64,000 nt of DNA from Chromatiaceae bacterium (GTDB lineage Bacteria; Pseudomonadota; Gammaproteobacteria; Chromatiales; Chromatiaceae). Below the pieces are notes generated by a model. It had not been told where the DNA came from and made no database searches. It was given only the letters and a program-made list of their open reading frames with translations. This document shows, in pieces, positions 10,180 to 20,231 of this stretch. The position numbers and the translations under genes are program-made. The DNA is taken from the NCBI GenBank assembly GCA_022340805.1, contig JAJDNF010000056.1, positions 18,778 to 82,777 of the forward strand, read 5' to 3'. The stretch's first letter is position 1. Every line of letters starts with the position of its first letter.

Positions 10180-12567
10180 TCAGTCCTCGATTTCGATCAC
10201 CCGCTGCGCCTCCAGTGCCACCCGGTCGACAAGTACGCTGATGGTCGGTTCATCCTCCAGCGTGACTGCCGGCTGCAGGTCGCCGAGCGCGTGGTATAGC
10301 GCAGGCACGCCGCACACCGCGGCCGCGCCATGCAGGCGGTGTGATAGTTGCCACAGTTCGGACCAGTCTTTCGCGGCCAGGTGGCTGCGCAGGGCCGCCA
10401 CCGTTGTGGGCAGTTCACCGCGCAGCTCTTCGAACAGCTTGGTCGCGATCCTGCTTGAACCGCCGGCTATGCGCAGCGCCTGGGCCTGGTCGCGCACCGG
10501 CCAATCGCTTTGCGTTGCGGGGGCCGACCTGGCGTTGATGTACTGCGCATGGGTGACACCCTCCTGAAGCTCGCTGATCGCACCTCGCAGGTCGTCTTCA
10601 TTGACCGGCTTGATCAGGTATCGCTGGATGCCGGCACGCGCGATCTCACGCTGATTGCGCTCGGCCGCATCGGCGGTGAGCGCGATGATCGGTACCTGGC
10701 GGTTGGGATTTAGGGCATGGATTCGGCTGGCGGCCTCGAGCCCGCTCATGCGCGGCATGTGTACGTCGAGGAACGCCATGTCGATTGGGTGCTCTCTGGC
10801 CAGCTCGACCGCCTCATCGCCGTCGGTCGCAGGCAAGACCTTGGCGCCCATATCGCTGAGTAGATGAATGATGAGCTGCAGGTTGATCGGATGGTCGTCC
10901 GCAGCGATGCACAGCTTGCCCTTGAGCAGCTGCGCATCGTCGACCTCTTGGCTTTCGGCTGGCATCACGGCAGCCTGCGAATCCGGCATACGGGCGACCT
11001 GTCCCGAACGCAGGCAGCCACGCAGACTCTCGCGCAGGTGACGGCGGTGTGGCGGTTTGCTCAGACAGTAGCTGGCGCCACTCTCCGCAAAGCGTGCCAG
11101 CAGTTCTTCGTCCGAACTGGATACCAGCGCGATCAATGGCACCTGATGCTCGGCAGTCAGTTGCCGGATCGTCACCAGGCACTGCTCGACGGCAACTTCA
11201 TCGTTGGGGCACCCGAGCGCAATCAATGCATAGCGTGATATATCGGCCTCACCAAGCTGGGAAAATCTGGCAAAGTCGTCGACCGCCAACCCCATATCGG
11301 TCAGCGCGTTGCGTAGCGAGATCCGCGACAGCTCGTGCGCGTCGATCAGCAGGCCGCGGCGATTGAGAGGTGGGCTATGGCGCACCGGCGGGGCGTCGGC
11401 ATCGAGGTCGAGTTTGAGCGTGACGCGGAACTCGGAGCCTTCGCCGGATCGGCTGGTCACGTTGATATTCCCGCCCATCGCCGCTGCCAGGGAGTGGCAG
11501 ATACTCAGGCCCAGGCCGGTTCCACCGAACAGCCGCTTGGTGGTCGCGCTGCCCTGGTCGAACGCCAGGAACAGCCGTTGTTGATCGCCAAGCGGGATGC
11601 CGATGCCGGTATCGCTGACCGCCAATGCGACAGTGACCTCGTGTTCACCCAGCTCTTCTAGCATCACGCGAACCACGATTTCGCCGCGTTCGGTGAATTT
11701 CACCGCATTGCCAATCAGATTGTTGAGAATCTGGATGATGCGTGTCTCGTCGCCGACAAGATGTTCCGGCACGTCGCTGTATACCATGGAGATCAGCTCC
11801 AGGTGTTTGGCATGCGACTGGGGCGCCCACAGTCCGATCGCACTCTCTACACATTCGCGCAGCCGGAACGGTTCATGCGTTAGGACCAGGCGGCCCGATT
11901 CCAGTTGGGAGAAATCCAGAATGTCATCGACGATGCGCAGCAAGGAATTGGCAGATTTCTGGATCGTGCTGAGGAAATCACGCTGCTTCTCGCTCAGCTC
12001 GGTATTTGCGAGCAGGCGGGTGAAGCCGATGACGCCATTCATCGGGGTACGGATCTCGTGGCTCATATTGGCGAGAAACTCGGATTTCGCGCGGCTCGCC
12101 TCGATAGCCCGGCGCCGCGCCATGTCCAGTTCCGCATTGCGGATCTCGATGACCTCCATGCTCTCCTGGACCTCGCGCGTCGCCTGGTCGATGCGCTCCT
12201 GGAGAAGCTCCTGCGAGGCCGACAGCTCGTGCGCCATGGCATTGAAGCCCGACTCGAGCTCACCCATCTCGCCCGGCGAGATGGTGGCAACCTGCACGTT
12301 CAACTCTCCGGTACGCACCCGGCGCATCGCGCGGTTGACGATCGTTATCGGGCGCAGCATGTGGCGCAGCCGGTCAGCGGCCACCACCAGGGTCAGGGCG
12401 AGCCCGACCAGCAGGACAGCGAGGCCGGCCGCTGCCAGCCCGGGTCGGCCGGCAACCAGCCACAGGTAGAGTCCGAATCCACCGAGTCCGAGCAGGGTCG
12501 GGGCGAGGGTGATGAAATAGGTCCGGTAGTAGGTGATGTCGGAGCGGTAGAATTTCGGCAACTTCAC
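10180..12567 (-). CDS. barA: BarA/GacS-type hybrid sensor histidine kinase (HAMP, HisKA, HATPase, two receivers, Hpt); likely GTG start
   Basis: [24 protein letters not shown]-box; [12 protein letters not shown]; receiver ..[13 protein letters not shown]..; C-terminal ..[13 protein letters not shown].. Hpt. [18 protein letters not shown].. is the likely N-terminus. Divergent from cysM. Confidence 0.88.
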   Translation of the reverse strand: MKLPKFYRSDITYYRTYFITLAPTLLGLGGFGLYLWLVAGRPGLAAAGLAVLLVGLALTLVVAADRLRHMLRPITIVNRAMRRVRTGELNVQVATISPGEMGELESGFNAMAHELSASQELLQERIDQATREVQESMEVIEIRNAELDMARRRAIEASRAKSEFLANMSHEIRTPMNGVIGFTRLLANTELSEKQRDFLSTIQKSANSLLRIVDDILDFSQLESGRLVLTHEPFRLRECVESAIGLWAPQSHAKHLELISMVYSDVPEHLVGDETRIIQILNNLIGNAVKFTERGEIVVRVMLEELGEHEVTVALAVSDTGIGIPLGDQQRLFLAFDQGSATTKRLFGGTGLGLSICHSLAAAMGGNINVTSRSGEGSEFRVTLKLDLDADAPPVRHSPPLNRRGLLIDAHELSRISLRNALTDMGLAVDDFARFSQLGEADISRYALIALGCPNDEVAVEQCLVTIRQLTAEHQVPLIALVSSSDEELLARFAESGASYCLSKPPHRRHLRESLRGCLRSGQVARMPDSQAAVMPAESQEVDDAQLLKGKLCIAADDHPINLQLIIHLLSDMGAKVLPATDGDEAVELAREHPIDMAFLDVHMPRMSGLEAASRIHALNPNRQVPIIALTADAAERNQREIARAGIQRYLIKPVNEDDLRGAISELQEGVTHAQYINARSAPATQSDWPVRDQAQALRIAGGSSRIATKLFEELRGELPTTVAALRSHLAAKDWSELWQLSHRLHGAAAVCGVPALYHALGDLQPAVTLEDEPTISVLVDRVALEAQRVIEIED

Positions 12568-12657
12568 CGGGTCATTCCTCGAATCCGGGCGCGAACGGCT
12601 CGACCAGCATGCAACCGATACTACCTCGTTTTGCCGGTGCGGTTTGAGTAAACTGGG

Positions 12658-13554
12658 ATGATGGAATACCCGACGATCGAATCCGCGATCGGCAATACGC
12701 CGCTGGTACGTCTGCAGCGCCTGCCCGGCGAGACGAGCAATACCCTGCTGGTCAAACTCGAGGGCAACAACCCGGCAGGATCGGTCAAGGACCGCCCGGC
12801 GCTGTCGATGATCCTGCGTGCCGAGCGGCGCGGCGACATCCGGCCGGGCGACACCCTGATTGAGGCGACCAGTGGCAACACCGGCATTGCCCTGGCAATG
12901 GCGGCGGCAATCCGTGGCTTCCGCATGGTGCTGGTCATGCCTGAGAACCTGAGTATCGAGCGGCGGGCCTCGATGCGCGCCTATGGTGCGGAGCTGATCC
13001 TGGTGACGCGCGAGCAGGGCATGGAGGGTGCGCGCGATCTGGCGCTGCAGATGCAGCGCGAGGGCAAAGGCAAGGTGCTGGATCAGTTCGCCAATCCGGA
13101 CAACCCGCGCGCCCACTACGAGACGACCGGCCCGGAGATCTGGCGCGACACGGCTGGCCAAATAACCCACTTCATCAGCGCGATGGGCACTACCGGCACG
13201 ATCATGGGTACCGGGCGCTACCTGCGCGAACAGCAGCCGCGTCCGCAGATCATTGGTGTCCAGCCCGCCGAGGGCGCCTCGATCCCGGGGATCCGCCGTT
13301 GGCCGCTCGAGTACATTCCGGACATCTTCGACGCGACCGTGGTTGACCGCGAGATGGATGTCACCCAGCACGAGGCCGAGGACATGACCCGTCGCCTGGC
13401 TGCCGAGGAGGGCATCTTCTGCGGTATCTCGTCGGGCGGAGCCGTAACGGCGGCACTGCGTCTGTCGCAGGAGGTCGCCAACGCGGTGATCGTCGCGATC
13501 ATCTGCGACCGTGGCGACCGCTATCTCTCCACTGGCGTCTTCCCGGACAAGTAG
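12658..13554 (+). CDS. cysM: Cysteine synthase B
   Basis: [53 protein letters not shown]. Confidence 0.93.
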   Translation: MMEYPTIESAIGNTPLVRLQRLPGETSNTLLVKLEGNNPAGSVKDRPALSMILRAERRGDIRPGDTLIEATSGNTGIALAMAAAIRGFRMVLVMPENLSIERRASMRAYGAELILVTREQGMEGARDLALQMQREGKGKVLDQFANPDNPRAHYETTGPEIWRDTAGQITHFISAMGTTGTIMGTGRYLREQQPRPQIIGVQPAEGASIPGIRRWPLEYIPDIFDATVVDREMDVTQHEAEDMTRRLAAEEGIFCGISSGGAVTAALRLSQEVANAVIVAIICDRGDRYLSTGVFPDK

Positions 13555-13556
13555 TC

Positions 13557-14291
13557 ATGCGATTTACCGTCTTCGCCATCACCTCGGTCCCGGACACGGC
13601 CACCACCGGACGCGTATACGGGCTCGACGACCTGGATGACGAGGCGATCTGCAAGGTGCTGTTTCATCGGCGCAAGCAGCAGACCGGTTCGAGCGAGACG
13701 CTGCGCTGGGATCAGCGCGCGATTGCCGGAATCACGCTGATCCAGCACGCGCTCGACGATGTCCAGATGCAGACGCTGCATTTTGCCTCACACAGCGAAC
13801 AGGACATGTTGCAGGCCTACTACCGGGCCGTCATGCACAGCGGCTGCGCCGTGTCCTGGTGCAACGACCAAGGCACCTTGCCGCTGATCCGTTTCCGCGC
13901 CCTGATGCACGGCGTGAGCCACCCGGCCTACTGGCGGGCGCTGCAGGAGCGCGCGGACCTGCACCGCGATATCTGCGACTGGTTGTCGCCGGCGCCACAC
14001 GATCGCCCAGGCCTCGATGAGACCGCCCGCAAGCTCGGTTTCCCCGGGCTGCTGGGTCACAGTGAGGAGACCGCCCTGGACGACTGGCTGCAGGGACAGC
14101 ACGCCGGGGTGCAGGCCTTCGGCGAACTCTCCGCACTCAACGCCTATCTGCTGGCGCTGCGCGTGTTCGCGACGACCGGGGAGATGATCCGGCACGACAA
14201 TGCCCGCGTCATGGACCGGCTGCGCAGCATGCTGGACCAGCGCGACGGTATGCACCTGGCGGACTTCCTCGCTGCCTGGAGCGAGGCCTGA
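13557..14291 (+). CDS. Predicted 3'-5' exonuclease related to PolB exonuclease domain
   Basis: MRFTVFAITSVPDTATTGRVYGL..; position between cysM and rlmD matches this family in gammaproteobacteria. Confidence 0.7.
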   Translation: MRFTVFAITSVPDTATTGRVYGLDDLDDEAICKVLFHRRKQQTGSSETLRWDQRAIAGITLIQHALDDVQMQTLHFASHSEQDMLQAYYRAVMHSGCAVSWCNDQGTLPLIRFRALMHGVSHPAYWRALQERADLHRDICDWLSPAPHDRPGLDETARKLGFPGLLGHSEETALDDWLQGQHAGVQAFGELSALNAYLLALRVFATTGEMIRHDNARVMDRLRSMLDQRDGMHLADFLAAWSEA

Positions 14292-15623
14292 ATGGGCGGA
14301 CGACGCCGGCGCCAGCGCCCACCGGAGGGCGAGTTCCAGGCCGAGATCGGCGGCATGGCGCACGACGGTAGGGGTATCGCGCGGGTCGATGGCAAAGCGA
14401 CGTTCATCCACGGCGCACTGCCCGGCGAGACGGTCACCTTTCGCTACACGGAACGCCGCCGCAGTCACGACGTCGGCGAGACCGTGGCGGTGAACGGTGC
14501 CTCGCCGGATCGGGTGGAGCCGCGCTGTGCGCACTACGGTGTGTGCGGTGGCTGTGGCCTGCAGCACCTCGATCCAGTGGCCCAGATCCAGGCAAAGCAG
14601 GGCGTACTGATCGACAACTTCCGCCAGATCGGGCAGGTGCAGCCGGAGGCCATCCTGGCCCCGATCGTCAACGACGCACCCTGGGGCTACCGGCGCAAGG
14701 CCCGTCTCGGGGTCAAAGATGTGGCCCGCAAGGGCAAGGTGCTGGTCGGGTTTCGCGAGCGCGGCTCCGCCTTCGTCGCCGACGTCGAACGCTGCCACGT
14801 GCTGCATCCGCGGGTCGGTGAACTGTTGCCCGCGCTCAGCCGGCTGGTCGAGTCGTTGAGCATCAGCCGGCGCCTGCCGCAGATCGAGATGGCCATGGAC
14901 GACGAGCGCTGCGTGCTCATCCTGCGTGTTCTCGACCCGCTCAGCGCCGAGGACGAGCAGCGGCTGAATGCATTTCAGGCGGCCAACGATGTCGTGTTCT
15001 ACCTGCAGGCCGGTGGGCCCGAGACCGTGACCCCGCTGAGCATTGGTATCGACCTGCATTACCGATTGCCGGCCTATGACGTGACGCTGGGCTTTCTGCC
15101 CGGTGATTTCACTCAGGTCAATACCGACATCAACCGCAAGATGATCGACGGCGCGCTGCAGCTGCTCGATCTGCAGCCGGCCGACCGGGTGCTCGACCTG
15201 TTCTGCGGAATTGGCAATTTCACGCTGCCGATCGCGCGGCATGCCGCGCAGGTTGTTGGTGTGGAGGGCGATGCCGGGCTGGTCGCACGCGCCCGGGCCA
15301 ATGCAGGGCGCAACGCGATCGCCAACGCCGAGTTCTTCACCGCCGATCTGTACGCCGAACTGCAGGCGGAGCCCTGGACCAACCGCCGGTACGACAAGGC
15401 GCTTCTCGATCCGCCGCGCAGTGGCGCGCTACAGGTGCTGCCGCTGCTGGCGAAGCTGGGGGTCCGCAGGATCGTGTACGTGTCCTGTTATCCCGGCACC
15501 TTGGCACGCGACGCCGGCGAGCTGGTACACAGGTTCGGCTACCGACTGCGCAGCGCCGGGGTGATGGACATGTTTCCGCACACCTCGCACGTCGAATCCA
15601 TTGCGCTATTTGAACGGGACTGA
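14292..15623 (+). CDS. rlmD: 23S rRNA (uracil-1939-C5)-methyltransferase RlmD
   Basis: TRAM domain; CAHYGVCGGCGLQHL Fe-S motif; VLDLFCGIGNFTLPIAR; LDPPRSGA; VSCYPGTLARD. Confidence 0.95.
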   Translation: MGGRRRRQRPPEGEFQAEIGGMAHDGRGIARVDGKATFIHGALPGETVTFRYTERRRSHDVGETVAVNGASPDRVEPRCAHYGVCGGCGLQHLDPVAQIQAKQGVLIDNFRQIGQVQPEAILAPIVNDAPWGYRRKARLGVKDVARKGKVLVGFRERGSAFVADVERCHVLHPRVGELLPALSRLVESLSISRRLPQIEMAMDDERCVLILRVLDPLSAEDEQRLNAFQAANDVVFYLQAGGPETVTPLSIGIDLHYRLPAYDVTLGFLPGDFTQVNTDINRKMIDGALQLLDLQPADRVLDLFCGIGNFTLPIARHAAQVVGVEGDAGLVARARANAGRNAIANAEFFTADLYAELQAEPWTNRRYDKALLDPPRSGALQVLPLLAKLGVRRIVYVSCYPGTLARDAGELVHRFGYRLRSAGVMDMFPHTSHVESIALFERD

Positions 15624-15625
15624 AC

Positions 15626-16093
15626 ATGGGTATAGAGATCGAGAGAAAGTTCCTGTTGCGTTCCGATGCCTGGCGCACGCAGGTCAGCTACAGCGTGCGC
15701 CTGGTGCAGGGATACCTCGCGCGCGGCGAGCACTCCGCGATCCGGGTGCGGATCAAGGGTGATGGCGCCGAGTTGAACATCAAGCACACCCTGGATGGCA
15801 TCAATCGGCTGGAATACGAATACCAGATACCGGTCAGCGATGCCCGCGAGATCCTCGATCGGGTCGCATTGCGGCCGCTGATCGAAAAGACGCGCCACCA
15901 CGTGGTGCGCGGCGACCACCTGTGGGAGATCGACGAGTTCTATGGTGAGAATGCCGGGCTGGTACTCGCGGAGATCGAACTCGGCGACCCCGACGAACCG
16001 TTCGACAGGCCGGAGTGGCTCGGTGAAGAGGTCTCGCTCGACCCGCGTTATTACAACAGCAACCTGAGCAGGCTCCCCTACAGCAAATGGTGA
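15626..16093 (+). CDS. CYTH-domain protein (ygiF/triphosphatase-like)
   Basis: MGIEIERKFLL ExExK signature; NIKHTLDGINRLEYEYQIP. Confidence 0.9.
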   Translation: MGIEIERKFLLRSDAWRTQVSYSVRLVQGYLARGEHSAIRVRIKGDGAELNIKHTLDGINRLEYEYQIPVSDAREILDRVALRPLIEKTRHHVVRGDHLWEIDEFYGENAGLVLAEIELGDPDEPFDRPEWLGEEVSLDPRYYNSNLSRLPYSKW

Positions 16094-17565
16094 GGATGGC
16101 GGTCATCGGCCTGGGACTGCTGCTCACTGCCTGCGTCCCATCGCAGACTGACACCATCATCTTCGCGTTGGCCACCGCACCGGGTGTGCTGGATCCGCGC
16201 CTGGCCAGTGATGCCGCCTCCGAACGCGTCAATGCGCTGCTGTACGACCCGCTGGTAGTGCTTGACGAGCAAGGGATGCCGCGGCCGGGAATGGCCCGTT
16301 GGCAGCGCCTCGACGACCGCCATTATCGCGTAACGCTGTTGCCCGGGCGGGCGGCATTCTGGGACGGGCAGACGCCGGAGGCAGCCGATGTCGTTGCGAC
16401 CTACCGGACCTTGCTCGAGCCTGGCCTGGGCTCGCCGCATGCCAGTGCATTGGCGCACATCGAGCAGGTGCGTGAACTGGACACCACGCAGGTCGATTTT
16501 TTGCTGTCGCGCCCGGACCCTGAGTTCGCCAGCCGGCTCACCATCGGCATTGTGCCGGCGCACGCGCTGACAGATCGCAGGCTGGCGCGCGAGCCGCTCG
16601 GCAGCGGCCCGTTCGCGTTTGTGCGCTGGCGAGAGGATGGTGGGTTGCTGATGCGGCGGCGCGCCGACGGGCAGCAGGTCGCAATGGTCCCGGTCGCCGA
16701 CCCGACCATGCGCGCACTGAAGCTGCTGCGTGGCGAGGCACAGTTGCTGCAGAACGATCTGCCCAGCGAGCTGTATGGTTATCTCGCCAACCGACCGCAG
16801 CTGCAGCTGGCCGAACATGGCGGCACCACCTTTGCGTACATCGGCTTCAATATGCAGGACCCGGTGCTGGCCAGGTACGAGGTGCGTGCCGCGATTGCAC
16901 ATGCGATCGATCGCGAGTCGATCGTGCGCTACCTGTTCGGCGGTCGGGCAGAGCTTGCCGAATCGGTGCTGCGTCCACAGCACTGGGCGGGTGCCAGGGA
17001 CCTCGTGGCGTATGCCTACGACCCGGCGCGCGCGCGCGAGTACCTGCAGCGCGCCGGTTTCAGCGCAGAGCATCCGCTGGTGCTCAGCTTCAAAACCTCG
17101 ACCGATCCGTTCCGGCTGCGCATTGCGCACGTATTGCAGAGCCAGCTGGGCGAGGTCGGCATCCGGCTCAAGATCACCAGCTATGACTGGGGTACCTTCT
17201 TCGGCGACATCAAGGCCGGACGTTTCCAGATGTACAGCCTGGCTTGGGTCGGCGTGAACACCCCGGATATCCTGCGCTATGCCTTTCACAGCACATCGAC
17301 CCCGCCGGGCGGAGCCAATCGCGGTCGTTACCATTCGGCGTTGGTCGATGATCTGATAGAACGGGCCGAGACGGCCGACCCCAGGTCGGCGGCGGTGCTG
17401 TATGCGGCCGCGCAACGCCATCTGCACAGGGAACTGGTTTATGTGCCGCTGTGGTACGAGTCCAATGTCGTGGTCAGTCGCGGGCTGGATGGCTATGCCC
17501 CGGGTTTCGATGGAAACTATCTGGCGCTGAACCAGGTGAGGATGCGGCATGCAAGCCGACAGTGA
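16087..17565 (+). CDS. Peptide-type ABC transporter substrate-binding lipoprotein (SBP family 5)
   Basis: Lipobox LLLTAC; SBP_bac_5-like architecture (ALATAPGVLDPRLASDAASERVNALLYDPLV; RAAIAHAIDRESIVRYLFGG). Confidence 0.88.
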   Translation: MVRMAVIGLGLLLTACVPSQTDTIIFALATAPGVLDPRLASDAASERVNALLYDPLVVLDEQGMPRPGMARWQRLDDRHYRVTLLPGRAAFWDGQTPEAADVVATYRTLLEPGLGSPHASALAHIEQVRELDTTQVDFLLSRPDPEFASRLTIGIVPAHALTDRRLAREPLGSGPFAFVRWREDGGLLMRRRADGQQVAMVPVADPTMRALKLLRGEAQLLQNDLPSELYGYLANRPQLQLAEHGGTTFAYIGFNMQDPVLARYEVRAAIAHAIDRESIVRYLFGGRAELAESVLRPQHWAGARDLVAYAYDPARAREYLQRAGFSAEHPLVLSFKTSTDPFRLRIAHVLQSQLGEVGIRLKITSYDWGTFFGDIKAGRFQMYSLAWVGVNTPDILRYAFHSTSTPPGGANRGRYHSALVDDLIERAETADPRSAAVLYAAAQRHLHRELVYVPLWYESNVVVSRGLDGYAPGFDGNYLALNQVRMRHASRQ

Positions 17566-18064
17566 CCGCTGGCTATGGATAGAGATCGACCGGCAGCGCC
17601 TGTCGTTGCTCGACGGTCGGCAGTTACTCGCGCAGTGGCCGGTATCCACGGCCCTGAATGGTCCGGGCGAGCGCGTCGATTCCGGCTGCACGCCGCGCGG
17701 CGAACACCGCGTGCGCATCGGCATCGGTGACGGCAGTCCGCTGAACAGCGTCTTCGTCGGCCGCCGCGCGACCGGTGAGATCTACGACGAACAGCTGGCC
17801 GCGCGCCATCCGGGGCGCGACTGGATCCTGACCCGCATCATCTGGCTGACCGGCACGGAATCCGGCCGCAACCGCGGCGGGGACTGTGACACGCTGCGCC
17901 GTTACATCTACATTCACGGCTCCCCGGACGGCACGCCGATGGGGGTACCTGGCTCGCATGGCTGCATCCGCATGCGTAACGCCGATGTGGTCGAGCTGTT
18001 CGGGCAGATCAGCACGGGCATGCGGGTCCTGATCAGTGACGGTGGAACCCGGGCCGATGCGTAG
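17549..18064 (+). CDS. YkuD-family L,D-transpeptidase/L,D-carboxypeptidase without signal peptide
   Basis: YIHGSPDGTPMGVPGSHGCIRMRNADVVELF catalytic motif; N-terminus MQADSDRWLWIEIDRQRLSLLDG lacks a signal sequence. Confidence 0.88.
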   Translation: MQADSDRWLWIEIDRQRLSLLDGRQLLAQWPVSTALNGPGERVDSGCTPRGEHRVRIGIGDGSPLNSVFVGRRATGEIYDEQLAARHPGRDWILTRIIWLTGTESGRNRGGDCDTLRRYIYIHGSPDGTPMGVPGSHGCIRMRNADVVELFGQISTGMRVLISDGGTRADA

Positions 18065-18977
18065 CCTGGCCGAACAGATGCTGGATACGCTGATCGTGCT
18101 GTTCGGGGTCAGCACCCTGGTGTTTCTGCTGCTGGTACTGATACCGGGCGACCCGGTCGACGTGGTGCTCGGCGAGTCCGCCCAGGCCGCCGATCGCGAG
18201 GCCATGCGCGCCGCGCTCGGCCTGGACCGCCCACTGTTGGAGCGCTGGGCGCTGTTCTACGCGGACCTGGTGCGCGGCGACCTCGGCGACTCGCTGGTGC
18301 GTCGTCAGCCGGTAGCCGGGCTGATCGCACAGCGCCTGCCGGCCACCCTGCAGCTGGCTGCTGCGGCCTTCGTGCTGGTACTCCTGACCGCGGTGCCATT
18401 GGGTGTGATCGCCGCCTGGCAGCGCGGCCGCTGGCCGGATCACCTGGCACAGACCTTCGCGCTGATCGGGGTGTCGATCCCTAATTTCTGGCTCGGCCCC
18501 TTGTTGGTGCTGCTGTTCTCGATCGCACTTGCCTGGACGCCGGTAAGCGGAAACCTCGAGCCCGGCAGCCTCGTTCTGCCCACCGTCACGCTGGGGCTGT
18601 CGATGGCCGCGATCACCACGCGCATGGTGCGCAGCAGCCTGCTCGAGATCGAGGCTCAGCCATTCCTGCGCACCGCGCGCTGCAAGGGCCTGAGCGAGGC
18701 CGCGGTGATGCTGCGCCACGCGCTGCCGAACGCGATGCTGCCGGTGATCACCGTTCTGGGCCTGCAGCTCGGCGGGCTGCTGGCCGGGGCGGTGATCACC
18801 GAGGTGGTGTTCGCCTGGCCGGGGATAGGTTCACTGCTGGTCGATGCGATAGCACAGCGCGACTACCCGGTGGTGCAGGGCGTTGTGCTGTTCATCGCCT
18901 TGAGCTATGTCCTGGCCAACCGCGCGGCGGATCTCCTGGCGGCGCGTTTCGATCCGCGCATCCGTGGTGACCGCTGA
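18057..18977 (+). CDS. ABC transporter permease, DppB/OppB type
   Basis: MRSLAEQMLDTLIVLFGVSTLVFLLLVLIPGDPVDVVLGE; EAA motif region. Confidence 0.92.
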   Translation: MRSLAEQMLDTLIVLFGVSTLVFLLLVLIPGDPVDVVLGESAQAADREAMRAALGLDRPLLERWALFYADLVRGDLGDSLVRRQPVAGLIAQRLPATLQLAAAAFVLVLLTAVPLGVIAAWQRGRWPDHLAQTFALIGVSIPNFWLGPLLVLLFSIALAWTPVSGNLEPGSLVLPTVTLGLSMAAITTRMVRSSLLEIEAQPFLRTARCKGLSEAAVMLRHALPNAMLPVITVLGLQLGGLLAGAVITEVVFAWPGIGSLLVDAIAQRDYPVVQGVVLFIALSYVLANRAADLLAARFDPRIRGDR

Positions 18978-19771
18978 TGCGCATGTCCGTGTTGATCCTC
19001 GGCGCCTGGCTGCTGATGGCCCTGGCCGGCCAGTTGCCGTCACTCGATGCGTATCGGGTATCCATGCCGGAGATCTTCCTGGCGCCCTCGTGGACGCACT
19101 GGCTTGGCACCGACGAACTGGGCCGGCCGGTTCTCGACCGACTGCTTTCCGGTGCCAGCGTGTCGTTGCTGGTCGCGCTGACCACGGTGAGCCTGTCCGC
19201 TGTTGCAGGTATCGCGATCGGCCTGGTGGCGGGCTATTTCGGCGGCCTGACCGACCGGCTGATCAGTCGCGTGATCGAGGTGTTCCTGGCGTTTCCGGGC
19301 ATGCTGCTGGCGATCGCGATGGCGGCGATGATCGGGCCGGGCATCGACAACGTGATCATCGCGCTGGCCAGCATGGGGTGGGTCGGCTATGCGCGCCTGG
19401 TCAGGGTGCAGGTGCTGTCGCTGCGCCGGCGTGACCATGTGCTGGCCGCGCTGGCATTGGGCCGCAGCGACCTGGCGATCATGCGCCGGCATCTGCTGCC
19501 GCTGGTCATGGCCCCGGTATGGGTCGAGGCGAGCTTCGGGCTGGCCGCGGCGGTGGTGGCTGAGGCTGGCCTGTCATTTCTCGGCCTGGGGATCCAGCCA
19601 CCGGATGCCTCTTGGGGCGGTATGATTCGCGATGGGGTGCGCTATCTGCTGGTCGCGCCGCACCTGGTGCTGGCACCGGGGATCGTGTTGTGCATGGTGG
19701 TGCTGGCGGCCAACCGTTTCGGTGACGCGCTGCGCGACTGGTTCGATGTCACTTCACGTAGTACGCGGTGA
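18977..19771 (+). CDS. ABC transporter permease, DppC/OppC type
   Basis: LGTDELGRPVLDRLLSGASVSLLVAL..; LGLGIQPPDASWGGMIRDG. Confidence 0.92.
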   Translation: MRMSVLILGAWLLMALAGQLPSLDAYRVSMPEIFLAPSWTHWLGTDELGRPVLDRLLSGASVSLLVALTTVSLSAVAGIAIGLVAGYFGGLTDRLISRVIEVFLAFPGMLLAIAMAAMIGPGIDNVIIALASMGWVGYARLVRVQVLSLRRRDHVLAALALGRSDLAIMRRHLLPLVMAPVWVEASFGLAAAVVAEAGLSFLGLGIQPPDASWGGMIRDGVRYLLVAPHLVLAPGIVLCMVVLAANRFGDALRDWFDVTSRSTR

Positions 19772-20174
19772 AATAGAGGTCCTTCACGATAGGATCGCCG
19801 GTAAATTCCTCGAGCTGCCGTTGCACGGCCATGAGCGCGGCCCTGCGCAGGCCCTCCTTGCCGTCGCGGGTCTTCAGTTGATTGCCGTCCTGACCGGCAA
19901 TCAGCATTAAGATAGCGTGGCGCAGCGCCGGCGCATGCAGCTGGATCTTCGGCAGCTGCGAGGCGTGCTCGGTCATCAGCTGGATATCGCAGCGGATGTA
20001 CTTTGGACCGCCGCTCAGGTTGCTGACGATCGAGGGGTTGAGCGCGTAATAGCCGGTTTCGATCGCGGGCTTTTCGTCTTCGGCGGCCTGGGCATTGCCG
20101 AACGCCAGGCACAGTGCGGCGAGCAGGACCGCCGTCCTGCTGACGATGCGTGGTTTTAGAGATGAAGCTTTCAT
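19749..20174 (-). CDS. FliL-like secreted/periplasmic protein
   Basis: 141 aa with signal peptide; ALNPSIVSNLSGGPKYIRCDIQLMTEH..ALRHAILMLIAGQ resembles the FliL core; no flagellar genes nearby. Confidence 0.65.
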   Translation of the reverse strand: MKASSLKPRIVSRTAVLLAALCLAFGNAQAAEDEKPAIETGYYALNPSIVSNLSGGPKYIRCDIQLMTEHASQLPKIQLHAPALRHAILMLIAGQDGNQLKTRDGKEGLRRAALMAVQRQLEEFTGDPIVKDLYFTAYYVK

Positions 20175-20231
20175 GAAGCGCTTTGAACTTATGTCGAATT
20201 TGCAGATTCCTGGCCGGCGGGGTCGCCTCTG

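Noticed and set aside
13788-15242. 484-aa minus-strand ORF
   Set aside because: Antisense shadow of the exonuclease-like gene and rlmD.
16078-17724. 548-aa minus-strand ORF
   Set aside because: Antisense shadow of the SBP lipoprotein and YkuD genes; no recognisable domain.
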